From Actinocatenispora thailandica (lineage in GTDB: Bacteria; Actinomycetota; Actinomycetes; Mycobacteriales; Micromonosporaceae), in NCBI RefSeq assembly GCF_016865425.1, contig NZ_AP023355.1:1672198-1736197 (forward strand): 64,000 nucleotides of DNA. The letters run 5' to 3'. Shown in pieces: positions 7,933 to 16,917 of this stretch (positions are counted from its first letter, which is position 1; each line of letters opens with the position of its first letter). Position numbers and translations under genes: made by a program. Under the pieces are notes generated by a model that searched no databases, was not told the DNA's origin, and was given only the letters and a program-made list of their open reading frames with translations.

Positions 7933-9111
7933 ACCATGCTGGACGCGATGACTCGGCCGTCGAGCCCGGCGCGGCTGTTGTTCGTCCCGGTCGCGGTGGC
8001 GTACCTGGTGCTGGTGGCCCGGCCCGGGGACGCGCCGTCGATCATCGACTGGCTGGTGATCGCCGGCTCGATCGTGGCCGCGCTGGGCGGCGGACGGTGG
8101 CCGTTGCCCGCCACGGTGCTGCAGGCGGCGCTGCTGATCGTCGCCGAGTACGCCGATCCCGGCACCGCCGTCGGCTTGAAGATCATGGCCAGCCTGGCCC
8201 TGTTCGAACTGGCCGCCCGCCGATCGGCTGCCCTCACATCCGTCGGCGCTCTCGCGGTCGCCGCGGCCTATGCCACCCATGCCGCGCAGACCTTCCCGGA
8301 CGGGGCCCTCGGCTGGCTGTACCGTATCGCCGCGGTGGTGGCCACTCCGGTGTTGATCGGTGCGGTCCTGAAGACTGCCGTCCGCCGTGCCGCGGACGCC
8401 GCGGACCGGGCCGCCGACGCCGAGCGCCAGCGGGTTCTCGCCGAACACGCCGTACGGCGGGCGGAACGGGCCGCCATCGCGCGGGAGCTGCACGATCTGG
8501 TGGCTCATCACGTGTCCTCGATGCTCATCCGCGTCGGTGCGGCCCGACACGCGATGCCGGATCGCGACCCGCGCCTGGCGGCGGTACTCGACGATGTGTA
8601 CGCCTCGGCCAGCAGCGCCCTCGCCGACCTGCGGGCGCTGCTGGTGGTGCTGCGTGATCCGACGTTGGCGCACCAGGATCCGGGCCCGCTGTTGCTGGCT
8701 GCCGGCGAGTTGCCTTCCGCCATCGGGCAGGCCGTGGCGACCGCGAACGCGACCGGCCTCGTCGTCGAGGCTCGGGTCGACGACGAGGTCCGGGCGCTGG
8801 ACCCGGTGCGCAGGATCGCGGTACTGCGGATGGTGCAGGAGGGCCTCGCCAACGCGGCCCGACATGCCGGGCCCGCCGCCCGCGTCGCGCTCGAGGTCCG
8901 GCTCCGCGGCGGCACGGCCTCCGTGTCGATCCGTGACTTCGGCGCGAATGCTCCCGCCGTCGCCGGGCCCGGTGGCGGACAGGGGCTGATCGGGCTCCGG
9001 GAGCGTATCGAACTGGCCGGTGGGAGCCTCACCGCCGGCCCGGACGGCGCCGGCTGGCTGCTGGCCGCTCGGCTGCCTCCCGGCGGCCGGGCGGTAGCGT
9101 CGGTGACATGA
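7927..9111 (+). CDS. Sensor histidine kinase, NarL/DesK type
   Basis: 394 residues. The N-terminal half contains about five membrane helices (residues 15-145) with almost no extracellular loop, so it probably senses a membrane or intramembrane signal. A short coiled coil follows (150-185), then a HisKA_3 dimerisation domain with phospho-acceptor His189 in ARELHDLVAHH, and a HATPase_c domain with EGLANAARHAG and a glycine-rich GGGQGLIGLRER. The start at 7927 lies in the second copy of a duplicated segment. The stop overlaps the response regulator start by four bases (ATGA), the usual arrangement for a co-translated cognate pair. Signal unknown. Confidence 0.93.
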   Translation: METMLDAMTRPSSPARLLFVPVAVAYLVLVARPGDAPSIIDWLVIAGSIVAALGGGRWPLPATVLQAALLIVAEYADPGTAVGLKIMASLALFELAARRSAALTSVGALAVAAAYATHAAQTFPDGALGWLYRIAAVVATPVLIGAVLKTAVRRAADAADRAADAERQRVLAEHAVRRAERAAIARELHDLVAHHVSSMLIRVGAARHAMPDRDPRLAAVLDDVYASASSALADLRALLVVLRDPTLAHQDPGPLLLAAGELPSAIGQAVATANATGLVVEARVDDEVRALDPVRRIAVLRMVQEGLANAARHAGPAARVALEVRLRGGTASVSIRDFGANAPAVAGPGGGQGLIGLRERIELAGGSLTAGPDGAGWLLAARLPPGGRAVASVT

Positions 9112-9752
9112 TCCGTGTCCTGCTCGCCGACGATCAGCAGATCGTTCGTGCCGGCCTGCGCATGCTGTGCGAGACCGCGCCCGACATCGCGGTGGTCGCC
9201 GAGGCAACCAACGGCCTCGACGCGGCGCGGCTCGCCCAGCGGGAACGACCCGACGTGGTGCTGATGGATCTGCGGATGCCGGTGTTGGATGGGATCGGTG
9301 CCGCCGAACGCATCCTGCGATCGCGTCCCGCGACCCGGATCGTGGTACTAACCACGTTCGACGACGACGACCATCTGTACCCGGCGCTCGCCGCCGGTGC
9401 CTGCGGGTTCCTGGCCAAGGACCTCGCACCCGCCGACCTCCTCGACGCGGTCCGCCGGGCCGCGGAGGGCGAGTCGCCCTTCAGCTCCGGCGTCCTGCGG
9501 CGGATCGTCGCCGCTGCCCTGGAGCGGCGCAGCACCGACACCGCGTACCCGCTGCCCGAGCTGACGGTTCGGCAACGCGAGGTGTTGACGCTGGTCGTCG
9601 ACGGGGCGGCGAACGCGGAGATCGCCGCTTCCCTGCACATCGGCGTCACCACGGTCAAGACGCACGTGGCCAGCTTGATGGCGAAGACGGGTACCACGAG
9701 TCGGATCAGCCTCGCCGTGCTCGCGGCTCGCCACGGCATCGGAGCGAGCTGA
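9108..9752 (+). CDS. Response regulator, NarL/FixJ (LuxR-type) family
   Basis: 214 residues. The receiver domain (1-120) has acidic pair Asp8/Asp9, phosphorylation site Asp54 in LMDLRMP, a switch Thr in VVLTTFD and the conserved Lys in FLAKDL. A LuxR-type helix-turn-helix occupies about residues 145-205: LTVRQREVLTLVVDG, then ANAEIAASLHIGVTTVKTHV. It overlaps the kinase gene by four bases and is surely its partner. It should bind DNA as a phosphorylated dimer. The palindrome at 7847-7870, upstream of both this operon and the divergent Tat-SDR, is the best candidate target. Confidence 0.94.
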   Translation: MIRVLLADDQQIVRAGLRMLCETAPDIAVVAEATNGLDAARLAQRERPDVVLMDLRMPVLDGIGAAERILRSRPATRIVVLTTFDDDDHLYPALAAGACGFLAKDLAPADLLDAVRRAAEGESPFSSGVLRRIVAAALERRSTDTAYPLPELTVRQREVLTLVVDGAANAEIAASLHIGVTTVKTHVASLMAKTGTTSRISLAVLAARHGIGAS

Positions 9753-9825
9753 GCCGCCGCCCGGAGGTTCGTGCCGCCCGGTGGCGGTTACCGGCGGTTG
9801 CCGGGATCCGGCGAGTGGGCCGGCC

Positions 9826-9854
9826 TTGACACTGCCCGAGGAGCATCCTATGGT
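9826..9854 (+). promoter_or_regulatory. Promoter of the SDR-LacI-FAD-HyuA operon
   Basis: TTGACA (9826-9831), a 17-base spacer and TATGGT (9849-9854), about 30 bases upstream of the first start codon. This is a near-consensus -35 at ideal spacing with a reasonable -10, and one of the clearest promoters in the window. Confidence 0.7.
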
Positions 9855-9859
9855 TCCCG

Positions 9860-9873
9860 CTAATCCGTATTAG
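9860..9873. promoter_or_regulatory. Inverted repeat, likely operator of the LacI-type regulator
   Basis: CTAAT-N4-ATTAG, unusually AT-rich for this DNA, placed immediately downstream of the -10 box and just before the ribosome binding site AAGGGG (9875-9880). The operon it precedes encodes a LacI-family repressor as its second gene, so negative autoregulation by roadblock or promoter occlusion is likely. Confidence 0.6.
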
Positions 9874-9885
9874 TAAGGGGATCTG

Positions 9886-10671
9886 ATGGCATCGGACAGC
9901 GACGGTGCGGCGGTGTGGGGTGCGCTCGGGTCCGGGTTTCGCGACCGCGTCGCGGTGGTGACCGGCGCCGCCGGCGGGATCGGGCTGGAGACCGCGACGG
10001 CACTGCACGAACACGGCGCCCGGGTGGTCCTGCTCGACCGGAACGCGCCGCTGCTGGAGCGCTCCGCCGCGGCGCTGCCCGGCGCGGTCGCGATGCCGGT
10101 CGACATCACCGACGCCGCCCGGGTCGCCGAGGTCTTCGCCGAGATCGCCGAGCGGTACGGGCCGGTCGACCACCTGGTGCACGCCGCCGCGGTGATCACC
10201 GCCAGGCCGCTGCTGGAACAGGACGCCGAACACTGGCACCGGGTGCTCGACGTCAACCTCGTCGGCACCTTCTCGGTGGTACGGGCCGCGCTGGCGCAGA
10301 TGGTCGCCCGCGGCAGCGGGACCATCGTCGCGGTCGCCTCCGACGCGGGGTTCCGCGGTGGCGGTGGGCTGATCGCCGACGCGGCGTACGCGGCGAGCAA
10401 GGCCGGCGTGCTGTCGCTGGTCAAGTCGGTGGCGCGGGAGTTCGCCGGCCGCGGCGTGCGGATCAACGCGCTGGTGCCGGGGCCGACCGACACGCCGCTG
10501 CACGACGGCGTGCCGGACGAGCTGAAGCAGCGGATCGCCGCCGGGTTGCCGATGGGCCGGATGGGTCGGCCGGACGACATGGCCGCCGCGATCCTGTTCC
10601 TGTCGTCGCCCGCCGCGCCGTTCGTCTACGGCACCGCGCTGGACGTCGACGGGGGGTCGATGCTGCGGTGA
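9886..10671 (+). CDS. SDR family oxidoreductase, first gene of catabolic operon
   Basis: 261 residues with TGAAGGIG (cofactor binding), an Asp after the second strand (LLDRN, suggesting NAD rather than NADP), Asn in DVNLVGTF, Ser in AVASDAG, and Tyr-x3-Lys in AAYAASKAG; it ends in DGGSMLR. The NNAG motif is replaced by HAAA, which some SDRs tolerate. The start at 9886 follows AAGGGG. Its stop overlaps the GTG of the LacI gene. In this operon it most likely oxidises a hydroxyl group of the substrate or of an intermediate; that role is inferred from context. Confidence 0.88.
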   Translation: MASDSDGAAVWGALGSGFRDRVAVVTGAAGGIGLETATALHEHGARVVLLDRNAPLLERSAAALPGAVAMPVDITDAARVAEVFAEIAERYGPVDHLVHAAAVITARPLLEQDAEHWHRVLDVNLVGTFSVVRAALAQMVARGSGTIVAVASDAGFRGGGGLIADAAYAASKAGVLSLVKSVAREFAGRGVRINALVPGPTDTPLHDGVPDELKQRIAAGLPMGRMGRPDDMAAAILFLSSPAAPFVYGTALDVDGGSMLR

Positions 10672-11729
10672 GCCGCCGGGAGGAGCGCCGGCCGAGCCGG
10701 CCGACGCAGGCCGACATCGCCCGGCTGGCCGGGGTGTCCCAGCCGACGGTCTCGCTGGTACTGGGCGGGAACAAGGCCGGCGTCGCGCTGTCGGGCGAGA
10801 CCCGGCAGCGGGTGCTGGACGCGGCCCGCTCGCTCGGCTACGTCCCGGACCCGATCGCGCGCCGGCTGTCCCGACGGACCAACAACCTGCTCGGGCTGTA
10901 CACGTTCACCGCGACGTTCCCCACCGACGTGCAGCACTCGTACTACCCGTTCCTGGTGGGCGTCGAGGAGGAGGCCGCGGCGCAGGGCTACGACCTGCTG
11001 CTGTTCACCTCGTCCAGCTCGACCGAGGCCGGCGCGAGCGAGGTACTCAACCGGGTGCGGCTGGCGGACGGCTGCCTGTTCCTCGGCCGGCACGTACCGG
11101 AGCAGGCGATGAGCCGGTTCCTCGACGACGGCTACCCGCTGGTCTACATCGGCCGGCACGACGAGCTGGGGGAGCGCCTGCCGTACGTGGGGGCCGACTA
11201 CGTGTCCGCCTCGGCCGACGTGGTGCGCCGGCTGGCCGAGCTCGGCCACCGGCACCTGGCGTACGTGCGGGAGAAGGACGACGCGCCCGCGTCCGCCGAC
11301 CGGGAGGCCGGCCTGCGGTCGGCGGTCGCCGGCACCGGGATGCGGGCCGAGGTGGTGCGCACCGACGGCGCCGACGTGGACGCGGTGCGGCTGCGCTCCT
11401 GGCTGTCCGGCGGGGTGACCGCGATCGTGGCCGAGGAGACCGACACCGACCTCGCCGTCACCGCGGTCGAGTCGGCGGCGCGTGCCGCCGGGCTGCGCTG
11501 CCCGGACGACTTCTCGCTGGCGCTGCTGGGCGACCGGGTGGGCCGGTCTCCCGGGCTGCCGGCGTTGAGCGGCTTCGCGATCCCGCGGCGGGAGATGGGT
11601 CGCGCCGCGGTACGGATGCTCACCGGGCTGATCGCCGGTGAACCGGACGTGCGGATCCGCCGGATCCTCGGCTGCCAGCCGTTGGCGGGCGAGACCGTCG
11701 GGGCGCCGCCCGCGACCGGAACACACTGA
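10668..11729 (+). CDS. LacI-family transcriptional regulator
   Basis: 353 residues. The N-terminal helix-turn-helix reads TQADIARLAGVSQPTVSLVLGG, with the hinge region LGYVPDPIARRLS, then a periplasmic-binding-protein-like sensor domain (about 65-335). GTG at 10668 overlaps the SDR stop (GTGA). A LacI regulator encoded inside the operon, together with the AT-rich inverted repeat at the promoter, points to induction by a sugar or sugar-derived acid. LacI members rarely respond to anything else, although purine and nucleoside sensors exist. Confidence 0.92.
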   Translation: MSRREERRPSRPTQADIARLAGVSQPTVSLVLGGNKAGVALSGETRQRVLDAARSLGYVPDPIARRLSRRTNNLLGLYTFTATFPTDVQHSYYPFLVGVEEEAAAQGYDLLLFTSSSSTEAGASEVLNRVRLADGCLFLGRHVPEQAMSRFLDDGYPLVYIGRHDELGERLPYVGADYVSASADVVRRLAELGHRHLAYVREKDDAPASADREAGLRSAVAGTGMRAEVVRTDGADVDAVRLRSWLSGGVTAIVAEETDTDLAVTAVESAARAAGLRCPDDFSLALLGDRVGRSPGLPALSGFAIPRREMGRAAVRMLTGLIAGEPDVRIRRILGCQPLAGETVGAPPATGTH

Positions 11730-11742
11730 GGGAAGGGGCCAG

Positions 11743-13344
11743 ATGCCCGACCAGGAAACGGATGTCCTCGTCGTGGGCGGCGGGCTCGGCGGTGTCGCGG
11801 CGGCGCTCGCGGCCTGCGCCGCCGGCCAGCGGGTCGTGCTCACCGAACCGACCGACTGGCTGGGCGGGCAGCTCACCGCGCAGGCGGTACCGCCGGACGA
11901 GCATCCGTGGATCGAGCAGTTCGGCGCGACCGCGCGGTACCGCCGGCTGCGCGAGGGCATCCGGGACCACTACCGCACCTGGTACCCGTTGCGCGCCCCG
12001 GCGCGGTCCTGGGCCGGGCTGAACCCGGGCGCCGGCCGGGTCAGCAAGCTGTGCCACGAGCCCCGGGTGGCGCTCGCGGTGATCGAGGCGATGCTGGCGC
12101 CGTACCGGTCGTCCGGCCGGCTGGTGGTGCTGCTGCGGCATCGCCCGGTCGGCGCCGGGACCGACGGCGGTGCGATCACCGGCGTGACGCTGGAGGACGC
12201 CGCCGGGCAGCGGATCGCGGTCTCGGCGCGGTACGTGCTGGACGCCAGCGAACTGGGCGATCTGCTGGCGCTGGCCGGCATCGAGCACGTGACCGGCGCC
12301 GAGTCGCAGGCCGAGCACGGCGAGCCGCACGCACCGGACCGGGCGCAGCCGGACACGATGCAGGGCATCACGTACTGCTTCGCGGTGTCGCACCATGCCG
12401 GCGAGCACCACGTGATCGACCGTCCGGCGAGCTACGACTTCTGGCGGTCGTACACGCCGGAGTTCTGGCCGGGTCCGCTGCTGGGCTTCACCGCGCCGGA
12501 CCCGCGGACGCTGGAGCCGGTCGAGCGTACCTTCCTGCCGAACCCGGACGGCGACCCGCTGGCGGTACTCGCCGACCAGAGTGCCAACGCCGGCGACCGC
12601 GAGCTGTGGATGTTCCGGCGGATCCTGGCCCGGGGACTGCACCTGCCCGGCAGCTTCGACTCCGACATCACCCTGGTCAACTGGCCGCTCAACGACTACT
12701 GGCTCAAGTCCCCGCTCGGCGACGACGCCGAGGCGGCCCTCGCCGAGGCGAAGCAGCTGTCGTTGTCGGTGCTGTACTGGCTGCAGACCGAGGCGCCGCG
12801 ACCCGACGGCGGCACCGGGTACCCGGGGCTGCGGCTGCGCCGTGACGTGGTCGGCACCGAGGACGGGCTGGCGAAGTCGGCGTACGTACGGGAGGCGCGG
12901 CGCATCCGGGCGCGCACCACGGTCACCGAGAACGACGTGGCGCTCGACGTGGTCGGCCCGTACGGCGGCACCCGGTACGCCGATTCGGTGGGCATCGGCA
13001 GCTACCGCATCGACCTGCACCCGTCGACCGGCGGCCACAACTACGTCGACATCGCGAGCGTGCCGTTCGAGATCCCGCTCGGCGCGCTGCTGCCCCGGCG
13101 GGAGACCAACCTCGTCGCGGCCGGCAAGAACATCGGCACCACGCACATCTCCAACGGCTGTTACCGGCTGCATCCGGTGGAGTGGAACGTCGGCGAGGTG
13201 GCGGGCGAGCTCGCGGCGTTCTGCCTGCGTGGCGGGGTGACCCCGCACCAGGTGCAGGGCGACGGTGCGCTGCTGGAGGACTTCGGCCGGGTGCTGGACG
13301 CCGCCGGCGTCGAGCGGCACTGGCCGGACGTACGCGGCTACTGA
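11743..13344 (+). CDS. FAD-dependent oxidoreductase (FAD_oxidored family), paralogue 1
   Basis: 533 residues. The dinucleotide-binding motif DVLVVGGGLGGVAAALAACA lies at the N-terminus, WLGGQLTAQAVP follows as in the PF12831-type flavoproteins, and the C-terminus has NLVAAGKNIGTTHISNGCYR with HPVEWNVGEVAG, typical of the FAD-closing segment. No signal peptide. ATG at 11743 follows a GGAAGGGG ribosome site. A 370-residue insert between the two FAD segments presumably holds the substrate domain. The substrate is unknown. Together with the next gene it forms a pair of distantly related flavoproteins in one operon. Confidence 0.88.
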   Translation: MPDQETDVLVVGGGLGGVAAALAACAAGQRVVLTEPTDWLGGQLTAQAVPPDEHPWIEQFGATARYRRLREGIRDHYRTWYPLRAPARSWAGLNPGAGRVSKLCHEPRVALAVIEAMLAPYRSSGRLVVLLRHRPVGAGTDGGAITGVTLEDAAGQRIAVSARYVLDASELGDLLALAGIEHVTGAESQAEHGEPHAPDRAQPDTMQGITYCFAVSHHAGEHHVIDRPASYDFWRSYTPEFWPGPLLGFTAPDPRTLEPVERTFLPNPDGDPLAVLADQSANAGDRELWMFRRILARGLHLPGSFDSDITLVNWPLNDYWLKSPLGDDAEAALAEAKQLSLSVLYWLQTEAPRPDGGTGYPGLRLRRDVVGTEDGLAKSAYVREARRIRARTTVTENDVALDVVGPYGGTRYADSVGIGSYRIDLHPSTGGHNYVDIASVPFEIPLGALLPRRETNLVAAGKNIGTTHISNGCYRLHPVEWNVGEVAGELAAFCLRGGVTPHQVQGDGALLEDFGRVLDAAGVERHWPDVRGY

Positions 13345-13357
13345 GCGGGAGGCACAC

Positions 13358-14734
13358 GTGACGACACTGCGCTACAGCACCGAGATCCCGGTCGAGGACG
13401 AGGTCGACGTCCAGGTCGTCGGCGGTGGGCCGGCCGGCGTGGCGGCGGCGGTCGCGGCGGCCCGCACCGGCGCGCGCACCCGCCTGGTGGAGCGCTACGG
13501 CTTCCTCGGCGGCAACCTGACCGCCGGGCTCGTCGGCCCCTGCATGACCTCGTACTCGCTGGACGGGCGCGAGCAGCTGATTCGCGGCGTGTTCGACGAG
13601 TTCGTCCGCCGGATGGAGGCCGCCGGCGGGGCGCTGCACCCGTCGCGCACCCGCGCCGGCGACGCGTACTCCGGGTTCATCGAGTACGGGCACGACAAGG
13701 TGACGCCGTTCGAGCCCGAGGCGGCGAAGGCGGTCGCGCTCCAGCTGTGCCGGGAGGCCGGCGTTCTGCTGCGACTGCACAGTTTCGTGGCCGACACGGT
13801 GGTCCGCGACGGCCGGGTGACCGGGGTGGTCGCGGCGAGCAAGAGCGGCCTGGCGCTGCTGCCCGCCCGGGTCACGGTGGACTGTTCCGCCGACGGCGAC
13901 GTGGCTGCCGCCGCCGGCGTACCGACCGAGTTCGGCCGCGACACCGACGGGCTGGCGCAGCCGATGACGGTGTTCTTCCGGGTCGCCGGCGTGGACGACG
14001 AGGCGGTCGAGCGGTACGTGCGGTCGCACCCGGAGGACCGCCGGCCGTACGAGTCGGTCGTGGCGCGGGCCCGCAGCGAGGGGCGGTTCCCGGCCCCGCG
14101 ACGCGGCGTCGGGATGTACCGGACGCTGCGGCCGGGTGTCTGGCGGATCAACACCAGCCGGGTGCTGCACCGGGACGGCACCGACGTCGCCGACCTGACC
14201 GCCGCCGAGATCGAGGGCCGCGAGCAGGTGCTGCGGCTGGTCGAGTTCTTTCGCGCGGACCTGCCCGGCTTCGAGCGCTGCGAGTTGCTCGACACGGCCA
14301 CCACCGTCGGGGTGCGGGAGAGCCGCCGGATCGTCGGCGAGTACCGGCTGACCCTGGCCGACCTGCAGAGCGCCCGGCACTTCGACGACGTCGTCGCGCT
14401 CTGCGGGTACCCGGTGGACATCCACGACCCGACGGGGTCCGGCGGGGGTGTCGACGAGTCGGCCGGCACCGCGAACGTGTACGAGATCCCGTACCGCAGC
14501 CTCGTCCCGCGCGGCGTGGACGGGCTGTTGGTCGCCGGCCGGTGCGTGTCGACGAGCCACGAGGCGCTGGCCGCGATCCGGGTGATGCCACCGGCGTTCG
14601 CGATGGGGGAGGCCGCCGGCACCGCCGCCGCGCTGGCCGTCCGGGACGGCGTGCCACCCCGCGCGCTGTCCGTACCGGAGCTGCAACGGGCCCTGCTGGA
14701 GGCGGGTGCCTACCTCGGCGTTCCGGTCGGCTGA
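13358..14734 (+). CDS. FAD-dependent oxidoreductase (FAD_oxidored family), paralogue 2
   Basis: 458 residues, same superfamily as the previous gene: VDVQVVGGGPAGVAAAVAAA near the N-terminus, YGFLGGNLTAGLVGP with the GGN(L) pattern, VTVDCSADGDVAAAAG, and a C-terminal RCVSTSHEALAAIRVMPPAF segment with GEAAGTAAALA. The GTG at 13358 follows GGGAGG. It is clearly shorter than its neighbour and aligns mainly at the FAD-binding ends, so this is not a recent duplication. It probably catalyses a different oxidation in the same pathway; a heteromeric complex of the two is also possible. Confidence 0.88.
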   Translation: MTTLRYSTEIPVEDEVDVQVVGGGPAGVAAAVAAARTGARTRLVERYGFLGGNLTAGLVGPCMTSYSLDGREQLIRGVFDEFVRRMEAAGGALHPSRTRAGDAYSGFIEYGHDKVTPFEPEAAKAVALQLCREAGVLLRLHSFVADTVVRDGRVTGVVAASKSGLALLPARVTVDCSADGDVAAAAGVPTEFGRDTDGLAQPMTVFFRVAGVDDEAVERYVRSHPEDRRPYESVVARARSEGRFPAPRRGVGMYRTLRPGVWRINTSRVLHRDGTDVADLTAAEIEGREQVLRLVEFFRADLPGFERCELLDTATTVGVRESRRIVGEYRLTLADLQSARHFDDVVALCGYPVDIHDPTGSGGGVDESAGTANVYEIPYRSLVPRGVDGLLVAGRCVSTSHEALAAIRVMPPAFAMGEAAGTAAALAVRDGVPPRALSVPELQRALLEAGAYLGVPVG

Positions 14735-14775
14735 GCCGACCAACACTGTCCACATCGGAGGGAAGGAGACGTCGG

Positions 14776-16917
14776 ATGACCGCATCCCGCATCAGGGTCG
14801 GCATCGACGTCGGCGGCACGTTCACCGACGCGGTCGCGCTCGACGCGCGGACCCTGGAACTTCTCGGTCAGGTCAAGGTGCGCACCACCCACCGGCACGC
14901 CGACGGCGTGGCCCGGGGCATCATCGACGCCCTGCGCGAGCTGCTCGACAGCATCGGCGCCACCGCCGGCGACGTCGGGTTCCTCGCACACGGTACGACG
15001 CAGGCGACGAACGCGCTGCTGGAGGGCGACGTCGCCACGGTCGGGCTGGTCGGCGTCGGGCGCGGCCTGGAAGGGCTGCTGACCCGGCGGCTGCACTCGC
15101 TGGGCCGCATCGAACTCGCCCCCGGCAAGCGGCTGGCGGTGCGGTACGCGCACGTGCCGGTCGCCACCGAACCCGCCGACGCCGACGCCGCCGTCGAGAC
15201 CGTGCGCGGTGCCGGCGCCGAGGTGGTGGTCGGCGTCCAGGCGTTCAGCGTCGACGACGCCACCGGCGAGAACGCGGTCGCGGAGTCGGCACGCAAGCGG
15301 GACCTGCTGGCCACCACCACCCACGAGATCACCAAGCTGTACGGGCTGCGCAAGCGCGCCCGCACCGCGGTGGTGAACGCGAGCATCCTGCCCCGGATGC
15401 TGGACACCGCCGACCTGGTCGAGCGCAGCATCACCGACGCCGGGATCAGCGCCCCGCTGATGGTGATGCGCTGCGACGGCGGCGTGATGTCGCTGGACGA
15501 GATGCGCCGCCGGCCGCTGCTGACCGTACTGTCCGGGCCGGCCGCCGGGGTGGCCGGCGCGCTGATGGCCGAGAAGGTCAGCGAGGGCATCTTCCTGGAG
15601 ACCGGCGGCACCTCCACCGACATCAGCGTGATCCGCCGCGGCAGCGTCGTGGTCCGGCACGCCAAGGTCGGCGGCCACGACACGTACCTGTCCTCGCTGG
15701 ACGTGCGGACGGTCGGGGTCGGCGGCGGCTCGATGGTCCGGGCGCGCAGCGGGAAGGTGGTCGACGTCGGGCCGCGCAGCGCGCACATCGCCGGCCTGGA
15801 GTACGCCTGCTTCGCCGATCCGGCCGCGCTGGCCGGTGCCCGGCTGGCGACCGTGGCGCCGATGGACGGCGACCCGGACGACTACGTCGTGGTGGATGCG
15901 GACGGCGGCCGGTTCGCCCTGACGATGACCTGCGCGGCCAACATCCTGAACCTGGTACCGGAGGGCGACCACGCCTACGCCGATCCGGCCGCGGCGCGGC
16001 TGGCCTTCGCGCCGCTCGCCGCGCTGCTGGGTGGCACGGTGCCGGACGCGGCGCGTGCGGTGCTCGACGCCGGTACCGGCCGGGTCCGCGCGGTGGTCGA
16101 CGAGCTGATCGCCGCCTACCGGCTGGACAAGCGCGGGCTGCGGCTGGTCGGCGGTGGCGGCGGCGCGGCGTCGGTGACCCCCCACCTCGGCGCGGCGACC
16201 GGGTTGGCCGCGAGCATCGCCGCGCACAACGAGGTGATCAGCCCGATCGGGGTGGCGCTCGCCCTGGTCCGCGAATCGGTCGAGCGCATCGTGCCGAACC
16301 CGTCCCAGCAGGACGTCCTCGCGGTACGGGCCGAGGCCGAGCGGGCCGTCGTCGCGCAGGGCGCGACACCTGCCACCGTCGAGGTCGACGTCACGGTCGA
16401 CGCCCAGACCAACACGATCACCGCGGTGGCCACCGGCGCCACCGAACTGCGGGCCCCGGACCGTACCGGTGGCGACACGGTGGACCGGCAGCGGATCGCG
16501 GCGGACAGCCTGGACCGGTCGCCGGCCGAGGTACGGCTGCTCGCCGAGACACCCACTCACGCCGTGTTCGGCGCCGAGGTGCGCCGCGGCGGTGCGCTGA
16601 GCCGCTGGGTGCGGCCGCACCGCCCGGTCCGGGTCGTCGACCGGGACGGCGTGGTACGGCTGCAGAGCCCGGACGCGGTGATCGCGCAGACCACCGTCGG
16701 CGCCGCGGACGCCACGCTCACCGAACAGATCACCACGCACACCACCTACGGCGACGGCGGCTCCCAGCTGCCCGCGATGCGGCTGCTGGTCGGCCCGCGC
16801 ATCGTCGACCTGGCCGGCGTCACCACCCGGGGCCAGGTGCTCGCGCTGGCCCGCGCCGAACTGGACGGCCGCACCCCGGACGAGCCGCTCGTCTCGATCA
16901 CCGAGGTGCGCCGATGA
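14776..16917 (+). CDS. HyuA-like hydantoinase/oxoprolinase subunit
   Basis: 713 residues, the full size of HyuA. The Hydant_A_N region starts with IRVGIDVGGTFTDAVALD and contains AHGTTQATNALLEGD; the core has DGGVMSLDEM, VLSGPAAGVAGA and ETGGTSTDISVI, the ASKHA-fold phosphate-binding signatures; the C-terminal domain follows. HyuA members hydrolyse cyclic amides (hydantoin, 5-oxoproline) or carboxylate ketones using ATP, normally together with HyuB. No hyuB gene lies next to it, which is unusual. The ATG at 14776 follows GGAAGGAG. The stop overlaps the start of the HExxH gene (ATGA). Confidence 0.9.
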   Translation: MTASRIRVGIDVGGTFTDAVALDARTLELLGQVKVRTTHRHADGVARGIIDALRELLDSIGATAGDVGFLAHGTTQATNALLEGDVATVGLVGVGRGLEGLLTRRLHSLGRIELAPGKRLAVRYAHVPVATEPADADAAVETVRGAGAEVVVGVQAFSVDDATGENAVAESARKRDLLATTTHEITKLYGLRKRARTAVVNASILPRMLDTADLVERSITDAGISAPLMVMRCDGGVMSLDEMRRRPLLTVLSGPAAGVAGALMAEKVSEGIFLETGGTSTDISVIRRGSVVVRHAKVGGHDTYLSSLDVRTVGVGGGSMVRARSGKVVDVGPRSAHIAGLEYACFADPAALAGARLATVAPMDGDPDDYVVVDADGGRFALTMTCAANILNLVPEGDHAYADPAAARLAFAPLAALLGGTVPDAARAVLDAGTGRVRAVVDELIAAYRLDKRGLRLVGGGGGAASVTPHLGAATGLAASIAAHNEVISPIGVALALVRESVERIVPNPSQQDVLAVRAEAERAVVAQGATPATVEVDVTVDAQTNTITAVATGATELRAPDRTGGDTVDRQRIAADSLDRSPAEVRLLAETPTHAVFGAEVRRGGALSRWVRPHRPVRVVDRDGVVRLQSPDAVIAQTTVGAADATLTEQITTHTTYGDGGSQLPAMRLLVGPRIVDLAGVTTRGQVLALARAELDGRTPDEPLVSITEVRR

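Noticed and set aside
13747-14775. Upstream extension of the HyuA frame
   Set aside because: It is an out-of-frame shadow of the second flavoprotein gene; the ATG at 14776 has a strong ribosome site and starts at the conserved GIDVGGTFTD region.
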